A stretch of DNA of 64,000 nt from Aurantibacter_A sp965215845 (GCA_965215845.1 CBDCEL010000004.1:1364001-1428000), one strand, 5' to 3'. Counted from the first letter of the stretch, positions 16,939 through 26,036 are shown. The notes: generated by a model not told the origin, from the sequence alone. Numbers and translations: made by a program.

Positions 16939-19014
16939 ATGAAAAAATACATATACCTTTTACTGCTCCTTTTTGCGGCATCTTCTTATGCACAAATTGA
17001 TCGTAGCAAACAACCTGAACCGGGCCCGGCACCTGAAATCAATCTCAAAGACCCTCAAAGCTTCGAATTGAAGAACGGGCTGAAAGTAATGGTGGTCGAA
17101 AATCATAAGTTGCCACGGGTCTCGATTCAACTAATGATCGACAACCCTCCTATACTTGAGGGCGATAAGGTAGGCGTTTCAAGTATGACCGCAAGTCTTT
17201 TGGGGAAGGGATCCAAATCGATTGCCAAGGATGATTTCGAAGAGGAAGTCGACTATCTGGGTGCCCGTATCAGTTTCGGTTCGCAAAATGCCTTCGCAAG
17301 TTCTTTGAGCAAATACTTTCCAAGGATTTTAGAGCTAATGGCCGATGCGGCCATCAATCCGAATTTCACCCAAGAAGAATTCGACAAAGAAAAGGCCAAG
17401 TTGCTAACTGGCCTTAAAGCACAAGAGAAAGACGCATCTGCAATTGCCGGAAGAGTGCAAAATGCGCTGGCCTACGGAAAAGACCATCCTTACGGAGAGT
17501 TCACTACCGAAGAAACCGTCAACAACATTGAATTGAAGGATGTGATGCAATTTTACAAAGACTATTTCGTGCCCGCCAATGCCTACCTGGTGATCATAGG
17601 CGACGTGAAATTCGATGAGGTCAAAGAATTGGCCGAGACACACTTCACCCCATGGACCAAAGCAGTACCGCCGACTTATTCCTATTCAAAGCCCTCTAAT
17701 GCGCAATACACCCAGATTAATTTTGTCGATGTGCCGAATGCCGTTCAGTCAGAAGTTTCCGTACAAAACTTAGTGGACCTCAAAATGGCCGATAAAGATT
17801 ATATCCCTGCCTTATTGGCCAACCAAATATTAGGTGGCGGTGCCCAAGGACGGTTGTTTCAAAATTTAAGGGAAGATAAGGCCTACACCTATGGGTCTTA
17901 CTCCGGCATTGGCAACAATCGTTTTGTGCCTAGTACGTTCAGTGCTTCGGCAAAGGTCAGAAATGCCGTTACCGACAGTACGGTGGTCGAAATTTTAAGC
18001 GAAGTGGACAAAATCGTAAAGGAGCCTGTTTCGGAAAAGGAATTGGAAGACGCCAAGGCCATCTATATTGGAGGGTTTGTAATGGCCTTGGAAAGACCGG
18101 AGACCATGGCACGCTACGCCATTAACCTGGCCAGTGAAAACCTGCCCGCCGATTTCTACAAGAATTACCTGGAAAATATCAATGCCGTAACCGTGGAAGA
18201 TGTTCAGCAAGCTGCCCAAAAATACTTCAGTTCAGACAAGGCAAGGGTGGTTGTAACGGGTAAAGGCAGTGAGGTTCTTGAAAATCTTGAAAAGGTTACA
18301 ATTGATGGCAAAAAGCTGAACATCAAATATTATGACAAGTATGCGACATCGGTAGAGAGGCCAGATTACAACGCAGCCGTAGCTGAAGGGGTTACGGTGC
18401 AGTCGATAATCGATAATTATTTCAAAGCGATAGGCGGCAAAGAAAAAATCGATGAAATAGAATCCTTACTCTTAGTTTATGAGGGTGAGGCGATGGGCAG
18501 TAAAATCAAGACCGAAGAAAGAAGAACCGCCGACAAATATGCACAGACCACCTTTATGAATGACAATCCGATGACTGGTGTCGTTGCAAAAGGTGATGAA
18601 TTGTTCATGAAACAAGGGGCCAATAAAATGCCAATGCCGCCCGAAATGGCCAAAGATCTTAAAGGGGCCATGGGCGTTTTTCCTGAACAGGGCATATTAA
18701 CGTCAGACGGAGCTAAATTGGTCGGTACCGAAGAAATCGATGGTAAGAGCGCCTACAAAATCGAAGTGCCCGGAACCAATTTGCAAGCGACCTACTTCTA
18801 CGATGTGGAATCGGGTTTAAAAATCAAAGAAGCTACTATGATCAGTATGGGCGGCCAGACACAGAACCAAGAGACCGCTTTGAAAGAGTATGTCGAAATC
18901 GACGGTATACTATTCCCGTCTGTTAAGAGCACAATGGTGGGGCCTCAATTGCTCGAGAGCAAATTACTTGAAGCGGTCATCAATAAGGATGTCTCTGATG
19001 CGGACTTTGAATAA
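16939..19014 (+). CDS. M16 family non-catalytic partner with C-terminal LolA-like domain
   Basis: 691 residues from the ATG at 16939, chosen because it begins a signal peptide (MKKYIYLLLLLFAASSYA); the longer frame overlaps the previous gene. Residues about 35-480 are an M16 fold in which HxxEH is absent: the equivalent region reads TASLLGKGSKSIAKDDFEEE. The chamber-closing segment GGGAQGRLFQNLREDKAYTY is kept. Residues about 500-690 look like an outer-membrane-lipoprotein-sorting (LolA-like) beta sheet, an add-on common in Bacteroidota. It probably supplies the substrate-binding half of the heterodimer. The inactive state is read from the sequence; the LolA-like call is moderate. Confidence 0.9.
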   Translation: MKKYIYLLLLLFAASSYAQIDRSKQPEPGPAPEINLKDPQSFELKNGLKVMVVENHKLPRVSIQLMIDNPPILEGDKVGVSSMTASLLGKGSKSIAKDDFEEEVDYLGARISFGSQNAFASSLSKYFPRILELMADAAINPNFTQEEFDKEKAKLLTGLKAQEKDASAIAGRVQNALAYGKDHPYGEFTTEETVNNIELKDVMQFYKDYFVPANAYLVIIGDVKFDEVKELAETHFTPWTKAVPPTYSYSKPSNAQYTQINFVDVPNAVQSEVSVQNLVDLKMADKDYIPALLANQILGGGAQGRLFQNLREDKAYTYGSYSGIGNNRFVPSTFSASAKVRNAVTDSTVVEILSEVDKIVKEPVSEKELEDAKAIYIGGFVMALERPETMARYAINLASENLPADFYKNYLENINAVTVEDVQQAAQKYFSSDKARVVVTGKGSEVLENLEKVTIDGKKLNIKYYDKYATSVERPDYNAAVAEGVTVQSIIDNYFKAIGGKEKIDEIESLLLVYEGEAMGSKIKTEERRTADKYAQTTFMNDNPMTGVVAKGDELFMKQGANKMPMPPEMAKDLKGAMGVFPEQGILTSDGAKLVGTEEIDGKSAYKIEVPGTNLQATYFYDVESGLKIKEATMISMGGQTQNQETALKEYVEIDGILFPSVKSTMVGPQLLESKLLEAVINKDVSDADFE

Positions 19015-19045
19015 TGGCCTAAATCCCTAATTCAACAAATAAAAG

Positions 19046-19067
19046 AGACCCGCCACAAAGCGGGTCT
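19046..19067. terminator. Bidirectional terminator between convergent genes
   Basis: AGACCCGC and GCGGGTCT form an 8-bp stem with ACTTTTG on the plus side and CTCTTTTATTT on the minus side. It is placed between the M16 operon and the GIN-domain gene. Confidence 0.75.
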
Positions 19068-19095
19068 ACTTTTGATATACTCAAACTTAAATTAA

Positions 19096-19842
19096 TCATC
19101 CTATTTTTCTTACCGTTGCCTCGCCTATTACAATTCCACGGTCAACTTTGGGGCTTCCCTCATAGGTGATATGCGTCTCCCCATAACAAGTGACCTTCAA
19201 TCGGTCTTTGACATTGACCCTGAAATCACTTTCACCGTATGCAGTAATTTTTGTGAAGGCATTGTCGATTCCCAAAGTATTTACCTTGCTTTCTCCATAG
19301 GCCGTATATCGCTGATGCCCCACATTGCCGTTTTCGACTTCCAAGTAACTTTCGCCATATATGGTCACCTTTAGTTTATCCAACTCAACTTCAGAAAGGT
19401 AAACCTGTGATTCACCATAAATTCGAAGTGTAAAATCTTCTTGGGCGATTTTGCTTTTGGCATTGATTCGCTCTTCCCCACGTACAGAAAGGGTGTTTAG
19501 GTTTTTATAGGTAACGGTTGCCCTTACCTGTGTTCCATCGTATAATGAGCGATTCATTTTATAATTCTCACCCTTGACTTTTTCACTTTTGGTTACCATT
19601 TTGGCGCCATCTAAATAGATTCTCAATGTTTTACCCTCAACCTCAACATTGATTTTATCATCGGTGACTCCTGACTCATCGATTCGCACCGACTCTTCAT
19701 CACCTTCTACAAGGTTCACCGCGATATGCGGACTAATAATAATCTTATCGAAATTTTCAACTTGATAGGTTTTTTCTTGGGCGACCACTTGGTATACGCC
19801 CAATACCATAAGCAATACCATTGGAAGGAATAATTTTTTCAT
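19096..19842 (-). CDS. GIN-domain (DUF2807) secreted protein
   Basis: 248 residues with a signal peptide (1-21, VVA, then Gln). The body is a right-handed beta-helix type with recurring YGES/YGET steps (five copies, for example IYGESQVYL and AYGESKVNT), the mark of head GIN domain proteins. These are periplasmic or surface adhesion-like proteins of unknown role. Single gene, divergent from the small lipoprotein gene at 20077. Confidence 0.85.
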   Translation of the reverse strand: MKKLFLPMVLLMVLGVYQVVAQEKTYQVENFDKIIISPHIAVNLVEGDEESVRIDESGVTDDKINVEVEGKTLRIYLDGAKMVTKSEKVKGENYKMNRSLYDGTQVRATVTYKNLNTLSVRGEERINAKSKIAQEDFTLRIYGESQVYLSEVELDKLKVTIYGESYLEVENGNVGHQRYTAYGESKVNTLGIDNAFTKITAYGESDFRVNVKDRLKVTCYGETHITYEGSPKVDRGIVIGEATVRKIG

Positions 19843-19878
19843 CTTATTTATTTTTTCAATTGGATATTTTCTCTAATT

Positions 19879-19977
19879 AAAGACTAGCGACATTTCGATT
19901 TGTTACAGTACAATTTGATTTTAATCAAAGCTAGCGATTTATTTAGCGAATAATTTTCCCTCCTTTTAAAGACTAGC
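19879..19977. promoter_or_regulatory. Repeated AAAG(A)CTAGC motif in divergent spacer
   Basis: AAAGACTAGC occurs exactly at 19879-19888 and 19968-19977. A shortened copy, AAAGCTAGC, is at 19927-19935. All three lie between the divergent genes starting at 19842 and 20077 and could be a regulator's binding sites. Confidence 0.3.
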
Positions 19978-20054
19978 AAGGTGAGTCTCAATTATGGGAT
20001 ACAACGACTAAACCCAAGAGTTACTTTTGACAACTAAGACAAATGCGAAAGACC

Positions 20055-20062
20055 TATCTTTG
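20055..20062 (+). promoter_or_regulatory. Putative -7 box of the small lipoprotein gene
   Basis: TATCTTTG matches TAnnTTTG 14 bases before the ATG at 20077. The leader would be very short, with AGGG just before the start codon. Confidence 0.5.
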
Positions 20063-20076
20063 AAAAAACGATAGGG

Positions 20077-20487
20077 ATGAAAAAAAATCTATGTCTTCTA
20101 ATTATTGCCGCTTTGATTCTCAATTTTTCCTGTAAAAAGGAAAATACCCAAATGAAAGAGGTAATGGCCATTCATGATGAAGTAATGCCTGAAATGGGTA
20201 CAATAGGCAAACTGGTCGGTGAATTGAAAAAGATAGAAAACGATTCCACCGAAACGGGCCAAAAATATATGGAGGCTCGAATTGACCTCCAAGAGGCCCA
20301 TGAATCGATGATGGATTGGATGAAAGGCTTTGGTGACCGATTTGATTATGAGGAAATCTCAAAAGGCAAGCAACTCTCTGAACAAAAGCAGTTATGGTTA
20401 GACGAAGAAGAGGAAAAAGTGAAAGCACTCCGAGATCAAATCAACGGCAGTATCAAAAATGCCAAAATACTGCTTAAAAAAGAATAA
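20077..20487 (+). CDS. Small lipoprotein, paralog of the next gene
   Basis: 136 residues. A lipoprotein signal with lipobox LNFSC places the lipid on Cys19, followed by a charged KKEN. The mature part is helical and highly charged, with the pattern HDEVMPEMGTIGKLVGEL, then AHESMMDWMKGFGDRFDYEE and a long C-terminal coiled-coil-like helix. It shares this layout with the 134-residue protein at 20604, clearly a tandem duplicate, but that one has an ordinary signal peptide. Family not recognised; function unknown, probably an envelope structural or chaperone-like protein. Confidence 0.75.
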   Translation: MKKNLCLLIIAALILNFSCKKENTQMKEVMAIHDEVMPEMGTIGKLVGELKKIENDSTETGQKYMEARIDLQEAHESMMDWMKGFGDRFDYEEISKGKQLSEQKQLWLDEEEEKVKALRDQINGSIKNAKILLKKE

Positions 20488-20603
20488 AAATTACTTTTCT
20501 GCCAATCAACGATTATATGGCATGATAATAGAATATTTGGATGCCCAATAGTTGTTGTCCGTTAATTTTACCCAGCAATTCTACTTACCCAATAAAAACC
20601 ATT

Positions 20604-21008
20604 ATGAAAAAGCAATTCATACTATTCCTATTATTCATTTTCACGCTGGGCGCAGTGGCTCAAGAACGCTCTGAAATGGAGCAAGTAATGGAAATGCATG
20701 ACAAGGCTATGGAAAAAATGCCTGAACTGGTTAAATTGATCAACCAATTGCAAACCGCTTCCCAAAATTCCGTTGACAAGGCGAAATATGAACTTGCCAT
20801 TGAAGAATTGAAAACCTCGAATAAGTCAATGCAAAATTGGATGGTCGGTTTCGGTCAGCGCTTCGACACCGATGAAATAATGAAAGGCAAAGAATTGACC
20901 AAGCAAAAAAAAGAATGGTTGCAAGAGGAGAAAACCAAAATCATCGCCCTTGAGGAAGAAATTGATGGGGCCTTGGCGAACGCAGAAAAACTACTATCAA
21001 AGGAGTGA
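20604..21008 (+). CDS. Small secreted helical protein, paralog of the preceding lipoprotein
   Basis: 134 residues from the ATG at 20604, which begins a signal peptide (MKKQFILFLLFIFTLGAVA, then Gln); the longer frame from 20541 has no signal-like start. The mature protein matches its neighbour block by block: EVMAIHDE becomes QVMEMHDK, and MDWMKGFGDRFDYEEISKG becomes QNWMVGFGQRFDTDEIMKG. It lacks a lipobox Cys, so it should be soluble in the periplasm while its twin is membrane-anchored. The gap between the genes is 116 bases without a terminator. Function unknown. Confidence 0.78.
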   Translation: MKKQFILFLLFIFTLGAVAQERSEMEQVMEMHDKAMEKMPELVKLINQLQTASQNSVDKAKYELAIEELKTSNKSMQNWMVGFGQRFDTDEIMKGKELTKQKKEWLQEEKTKIIALEEEIDGALANAEKLLSKE

Positions 21009-21239
21009 CCTATATTGACCCAACAATTTACTGGGCCTTATTTAATCAGACAATGCTGTAGAATCACGGATATTTGCCACAGCGCGTTCAATATCAGGTG
21101 CTTTGCATTACAGATTGTAGCTGTTTAATTGCAAAAAATCTGGATTGGAAATTCCCTTTTTTTTGTGATTTCATATAATCTGCCCTTGTACATCATTCCC
21201 CTAGGACGCTACCGAAAGTAGAACAATGATGACGGAATT

Positions 21240-22952
21240 TTACTTTAAACCCGCGACATCAGGTATTTTTTCAAAAACAAGGTCGTGAACTCCATCGGTG
21301 TCTACCTTAAATCCATTGATTTCATTAGATTCATTTCGAAGGAATTCCAAGGCATTAAAGAAAATAGACATACTTGTGAAAACGTCTTTTTTGACCGGCT
21401 TAAACACGATGTCTTGATGATTTAAATTTCGTGCGACCAACCGACCATCTTCAATACGAAATGAAAATAGTGTTCCAAACGGTACATTATAATAGGTTCC
21501 AGCATATGATTCTAAATATCGGCCGGTCGGATTTACAGGTTGATACCTTTCCATAATATCAGCCTCGCTTTCATTGAATGTAAAGAAAAGCATCATATCT
21601 GGCCCCTCTTTTTTGAATTTAAAAAGCCTGACATCCTCATTTGTTCCTACTTGTTGAAAAGTATCGTCAGAAAGCGGGAGTAATTTCCGGGATCGCGTGC
21701 CAAACAACCATTGCGAACGTAACGTATCTTTTTCAACAAATATTCGAGAGGCGTATCCTGCCTTCTTAAACCAATAGTGACCTTCAAAAGCTCTCAAGTT
21801 TTTAGCACTCAGTTTTTTGGTCTTTATGGCCTTATAGTCGATAGTAGATGGTTGTAGATATAGATTCTTTACGAATGGGTCTGTCGCGCCCATAGCCAAT
21901 GCGCCATTGTATTGGTTACTATTGCCCAAAGCGAACGAAACAATGTTTTGGTCAAGATATCGAAACACATTGGTGCCATAACCTCCTTGTAAGCCGAAAT
22001 TCCAAAATATTGGAAGTCCTCTTTCAGGGTGGGTAAATTCACGCCCGATTGCCATCTCGCCCCAATAATAAACGAATTTCTTACCGTTGGAAAGTTGGAC
22101 AGGTGTGTCTAATTTTTGAATCAATCGACCTAAATTTCCGTTTGGATTAGAATAATTTAAGTACCACGTTGCGAGATCTTCGGCTGAGCAATAGGCATTG
22201 ATAGCACCTACCACGCTACTACCGACCTCAAGTTTCCTCAAATTTCCATCTTCGTCTTTTTGATACGGTTGGGCAAGATGGGTAAGTAGGGCGTTGCTGT
22301 CATCGCGAATAAGCGAATTTTTCATTCCAAGAGGTTCAAAAATGTTTAGTTTGACGAATTCGGCAAACGACAAACCAGAAGCTCTGGCGACGATTTCTGC
22401 CATAAGCACAGATTCGGTAACAGATTCATGAAAGGAAAAATCGGTTCCTGGCTTAAAGGAAAGTTTTCTTTGGGAAGCAATTAGTTTTAACGATTCTGCT
22501 TGGGTCAAAGCATGGGTAGTACCATTGACAATATTGCTTATTCGATTTACGTCGTAAAGACCACTTGAGTGGTTCAGTAAGTGACCTATTGTAATGGTAT
22601 GGGCGTATTTGGGTAATTCTGGCAGGTGCTTGTGAATGTCTTTATCCCGGGCAATTTTTCCTTGTTCCTCAAGAAGAAGAATGGCCAGGGTAGTGAACTG
22701 CTTTGACATTTCGCCAAGTTGAAACTTTGTTTGAGGTGTTATTAACTCGTTTGTTTCCAAATTGGCAGCGCCAAACCCTTTCAAATATAAAATTTTGCCA
22801 TCCTTGATTATACCCGCCGCCCCTCCTGGTTGGTTTGGAAGGTTCCAGACCTTGAAAAGGGAATCTGCATGTTTTTCAAAATCGGGGGTTTGAGCAAAGT
22901 TCCCTATACTAAATAGAATTGCCAATAGAACTAAAATTGATTTTCTGTTCAT
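21240..22952 (-). CDS. Beta-lactamase-fold (serine hydrolase-like) protein lacking catalytic serine, copy B
   Basis: 570 residues with a signal peptide (1-20, NFA, then Gln). Residues about 25-370 are the class C beta-lactamase/PBP-like fold (GAAGIIKDGKILYLKGFG, NHSSGLYD, IFEPLGMKNS). The SxxK motif position reads LGEMSKQFT, so the nucleophile serine is Glu81 while Lys84 remains. The YxN motif region reads FSFHESVTESV, with no Tyr-x-Asn. The C-terminal about 170 residues are a beta-rich domain usual in this subfamily. It cannot act by serine acylation, so a binding or scaffold role is inferred. Last gene of the operon from 25975; 23 bases after the NTF2-like gene. Confidence 0.85.
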   Translation of the reverse strand: MNRKSILVLLAILFSIGNFAQTPDFEKHADSLFKVWNLPNQPGGAAGIIKDGKILYLKGFGAANLETNELITPQTKFQLGEMSKQFTTLAILLLEEQGKIARDKDIHKHLPELPKYAHTITIGHLLNHSSGLYDVNRISNIVNGTTHALTQAESLKLIASQRKLSFKPGTDFSFHESVTESVLMAEIVARASGLSFAEFVKLNIFEPLGMKNSLIRDDSNALLTHLAQPYQKDEDGNLRKLEVGSSVVGAINAYCSAEDLATWYLNYSNPNGNLGRLIQKLDTPVQLSNGKKFVYYWGEMAIGREFTHPERGLPIFWNFGLQGGYGTNVFRYLDQNIVSFALGNSNQYNGALAMGATDPFVKNLYLQPSTIDYKAIKTKKLSAKNLRAFEGHYWFKKAGYASRIFVEKDTLRSQWLFGTRSRKLLPLSDDTFQQVGTNEDVRLFKFKKEGPDMMLFFTFNESEADIMERYQPVNPTGRYLESYAGTYYNVPFGTLFSFRIEDGRLVARNLNHQDIVFKPVKKDVFTSMSIFFNALEFLRNESNEINGFKVDTDGVHDLVFEKIPDVAGLK

Positions 22953-22975
22953 TTTTTGATCGTCTAGTTTGGTTC

Positions 22976-23401
22976 TTATTCAGGATAATCTACATAAGTG
23001 AATGATTTATGAATTATTTTCCACTGTCCTTGATATTTTAACAGCATGAGGTAGTCCGTATAAATTCTTTTGGCATTTGGCATGAGTATCTCAATTTTTG
23101 CCATTGCGGCATTGTTCTCATAATCAATATTTACAATACGACCTATTCGGTTGCTTTTTTTTCCCTTTTTTATGTTTCCGATATAGTCTTGCCCTTTCCA
23201 GACCTGAAGCTCGTCACCCTTAATACTGTAAAGATTCAAATCAGAATGAAAGGCTCTTGCTACGCGCTCCGGTTCTCCATTTGCCGTTCCTTCAATATAA
23301 TCGCTTAAGGCGCTGGTTATCGCTCCTAAATCCGTTTGCGCATTTACTGTTTGCATTCCTACTAGTAGAAAAGCGAGTACTATGATTTTGTTCATTTTCA
23401 T
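22976..23401 (-). CDS. Secreted NTF2-like (lumazine-binding-like) protein
   Basis: 141 residues, or 139 if the second ATG at 23393-23395 is used. A signal peptide ends VNA, then Gln. The mature part has the cone-shaped NTF2/SnoaL pattern: first helix LSDYIEGTANGEPERVARAF, HSDLNLYSI, and final strands GQWKIIHKSFTYVD. It resembles the putative lumazine-binding subfamily. It sits between the two serine-less beta-lactamase-fold genes, 56 bases after one and 23 before the other. Such domains bind small molecules or have weak enzymatic activity; the role here is unknown. Confidence 0.78.
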   Translation of the reverse strand: MKMNKIIVLAFLLVGMQTVNAQTDLGAITSALSDYIEGTANGEPERVARAFHSDLNLYSIKGDELQVWKGQDYIGNIKKGKKSNRIGRIVNIDYENNAAMAKIEILMPNAKRIYTDYLMLLKYQGQWKIIHKSFTYVDYPE

Positions 23402-23457
23402 TTTTTCTTATTTAAATATTCCTACTGGGTACATGTAATTACTTCTTAAAATTCATC

Positions 23458-25161
23458 TCACCTTGTTTTCAGCAGATTTTTGGATGATATCTTTTCCTTT
23501 TGAAACCAAATATCCGCAATACCATGTGTTGCCAGCTGAAAGCCTTCAATAGAGCCATCTGTTCTCCTTTTAAATGTCACTGAAGTAAAATGCCTTTGAT
23601 CTCCTGTGAAGACATACGGTATTCTTGAATCTAATTGAACCGGCTCCAATCTAGGATGGGTAATCACTAACTTTCCATTATCGAGAATCAAGGAGTACAT
23701 CGTATTCAATACTTCTGCGTAGTAGTCTCCGATGAACATATTCAGATTTTTGGTCCAACTTGCTTCGCGATCAAAGGCAACCAAGTGTGAGGTGTCATCT
23801 CCAACTTTTACTGTCATTGTCTTTGGATTGGAATTGGCGTCAAAGTTCACCTCAACATCTCTCCAGGTCATCATCTTAAAGGTATTTTTGCTAAGGGGTA
23901 CCAGTGCACTTTCGTTGCCGGGGCCCCTGAAATACCTCAGGGTATCATTGGCAATATGTATCTTACGGGTTGAGTGATTGTTAATATCCCAATAATCACC
24001 CTCAAAGGTGGCAAGTTGCTTTTTTGACAACCTCTTAGAGGCAATTTTCGCCGTTTCTACTTGCGTGGAATTCAGAAAATCTTCAATATAAAGTTCACTG
24101 GCCGCAGTGCCGGCATATCCGTTATAGGCTCCATCGTTCCCCATTATAACTACCGCAAGGTCATAATCAGGGTAGCGAATCAACTTACTGGCATATCCAC
24201 CGGCAACCTCAATGTGATACAGTTTTTTGGCTCCTCTGAAATTCCAGTATCGGTGACCTCCGGTATAGAGTGCCGTATTGGCTTCTTCAACCTCACGGCC
24301 ATCCACAATAGAAAGGTTATCGAATTTTTTGGCCATCTTTTCTGTACCAATTTTGGGCGCTCTAAGTTCTTTTGCCCAAAGACACATATCACTGACCGTA
24401 GTGTATACATCAGCTAAAAGTGTATGGCTATGATTCAATGTTGAACTGGTGAAACCATCATTCTGGGCAAAATACCCTTGGGCTTTGTTATGGATTACCG
24501 CTCCATTTGTATCAAATACAGAATTTGTCATACCCAGAGGTTCAAATATTTCTTTGGTGATAAAGTCGGTATATGGCATCTTGGCAATCTTGGCAATCAG
24601 ATCTTCAAGTACCAGAAAACCGGCATCAGAAAATTGTTGAACGCTTCCGCTATTGGGGGCTGATCCCGTTTGGTTATGAATCATGGCATACGCCTGTTCT
24701 TTGGTAAAAACATCTTCGGCCCTCCACCCTGCAAGGGCTTTAGAAACTTCATCATTGTTCAACCCACTAGTATGATGTATCAGTTGCTCTATGCTTATGG
24801 CATGTGGAAAAGGCATTGATTTAGACATGTACTTCCGAATATCGTCCTTTAGGGAGAGCTGACCTCGTTGCTCTAACAACAAAAGGACATATACCGTAAA
24901 TTCTTTGGCAAGATCCCCTATATGGAATTTGGTTTCCTTACTTATGGGAATCTGATGCTCTAAATTGGCCAAACCGTAACCTTTGGTATAGACGATTTCT
25001 CCGTCATTAAGAACGCCCACGGCTATACCTGGTCTATTCTTAGTATCCCATTGCGAAAAAACAGCGTCAATCTGGGAGGGTGTTATCTGTCTTTTTTGAA
25101 TCTCTTGCGAGAAAGAGTTGGTAACTGCAAGCAATAGATATATAACTAATATTCTTTTCAT
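23458..25161 (-). CDS. Beta-lactamase-fold (serine hydrolase-like) protein lacking catalytic serine, copy A
   Basis: 567 residues with a signal peptide (1-18, SFS, then Gln). It has the same architecture as copy B, with a class C beta-lactamase fold followed by a beta-rich C-terminal domain. The SxxK position reads IGDLAKEFT: the nucleophile is Asp83, with Lys86 kept. The YxN motif is FSD in QQFSDAGFLVLEDL. The surrounding scaffold (HHTSGLN, IFEPLGMTNSV, GGYASKLIRYPD) is well preserved, so this is not a decaying gene. Both copies have an acidic residue where the serine should be. Second gene of the operon, 22 bases after the DJ-1-like lipoprotein gene. Confidence 0.85.
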   Translation of the reverse strand: MKRILVIYLLLAVTNSFSQEIQKRQITPSQIDAVFSQWDTKNRPGIAVGVLNDGEIVYTKGYGLANLEHQIPISKETKFHIGDLAKEFTVYVLLLLEQRGQLSLKDDIRKYMSKSMPFPHAISIEQLIHHTSGLNNDEVSKALAGWRAEDVFTKEQAYAMIHNQTGSAPNSGSVQQFSDAGFLVLEDLIAKIAKMPYTDFITKEIFEPLGMTNSVFDTNGAVIHNKAQGYFAQNDGFTSSTLNHSHTLLADVYTTVSDMCLWAKELRAPKIGTEKMAKKFDNLSIVDGREVEEANTALYTGGHRYWNFRGAKKLYHIEVAGGYASKLIRYPDYDLAVVIMGNDGAYNGYAGTAASELYIEDFLNSTQVETAKIASKRLSKKQLATFEGDYWDINNHSTRKIHIANDTLRYFRGPGNESALVPLSKNTFKMMTWRDVEVNFDANSNPKTMTVKVGDDTSHLVAFDREASWTKNLNMFIGDYYAEVLNTMYSLILDNGKLVITHPRLEPVQLDSRIPYVFTGDQRHFTSVTFKRRTDGSIEGFQLATHGIADIWFQKEKISSKNLLKTR

Positions 25162-25183
25162 TTTTTCAGGCTTATAAATTGAT

Positions 25184-25975
25184 TTATAATTGTTGTAATG
25201 TTTCTATGACCTTTTCTGCAACCAAACCTGCAGCCGACGGATCTTGCCCACTTATCAATCTTCCGTCAGCTACCATAAAGCCGTCCCAACCTTCTTTTGA
25301 AAATTGAAAATCCCCTCCTCTTTCTTTAATAATCTCTTGAATGGAAAAAGGAAAAGTCCTGTAATATTCTGCATCCTTATTCTCAAAAATGTCTGGGAAA
25401 CCATTGACCTTTTTATCGGCGACCAAATAAGTGCCATCTTGCATCTTAAGATTAACGATGCCGGCAGTGCCATGGCAAATGGCCGAAACGACACCATTAT
25501 GCCGTTCATAGAGTTCCATAACGATTTTTTGAATAGCCTCGTTCTCGGCCACCCCAAACATGGCGGCACCGCCTCCACCATAGTAAACCGCTTTATAATC
25601 TGACGCCTTGATTTCATTTGGTGTTTTTGTTGTCTCAAGGGCATCCATAAAATCATTGTCGTAGATATACCTCTTTTGAAGCGAATCTGAGGTACTGATA
25701 TACCCGATTGGTATTGCTCCTCCTTCAGGGCTAACAAAATCGATTGCATAGCCAGCCTTTTTAAAAACCTCATAGGGCTGAACTATTTCGGAAAAATGGT
25801 TTGCGGTAGGTATGTCAGAGTTTCCGTAAAAATGCGCATTCGAAACAATGAATAGAATTCGGTCAGATTTGTTTTGTTCGGCGATAGTACTTTCGTTTGA
25901 TCGGTTCGCTCCATTTTGTTTGCATCCAATTACCAGAAAATTGACCATTAACAGGGAACAAATAATGTATTTCAT
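25184..25975 (-). CDS. DJ-1/PfpI (Hsp31-like) family lipoprotein
   Basis: 263 residues. A lipoprotein signal with lipobox VIGC (Cys18) is followed by a flexible 20-residue linker and a full DJ-1/PfpI domain. The nucleophile elbow is AICHGT with Cys167-His168, and the upstream acid is Glu84 in SPEGG. Members act as glyoxalase/deglycase-like enzymes, chaperones or amidotransferase-like proteins, normally in the cytoplasm. A lipid-anchored form is less usual. It is the first gene of the four-gene operon, 62 bases after the direct repeats at 26037-26070. Confidence 0.85.
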   Translation of the reverse strand: MKYIICSLLMVNFLVIGCKQNGANRSNESTIAEQNKSDRILFIVSNAHFYGNSDIPTANHFSEIVQPYEVFKKAGYAIDFVSPEGGAIPIGYISTSDSLQKRYIYDNDFMDALETTKTPNEIKASDYKAVYYGGGGAAMFGVAENEAIQKIVMELYERHNGVVSAICHGTAGIVNLKMQDGTYLVADKKVNGFPDIFENKDAEYYRTFPFSIQEIIKERGGDFQFSKEGWDGFMVADGRLISGQDPSAAGLVAEKVIETLQQL

Positions 25976-26036
25976 TATGATTCATTTTGTATTCAAAAAC
26001 AATACTATTTCGAATCAATTTGAAAATAGCCCTTAC

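Noticed and set aside
21240..25161. The two beta-lactamase-fold genes as antibiotic resistance enzymes
   Set aside because: Both lack the nucleophile serine and the YxN motif, so no beta-lactam hydrolysis by the usual mechanism is expected.
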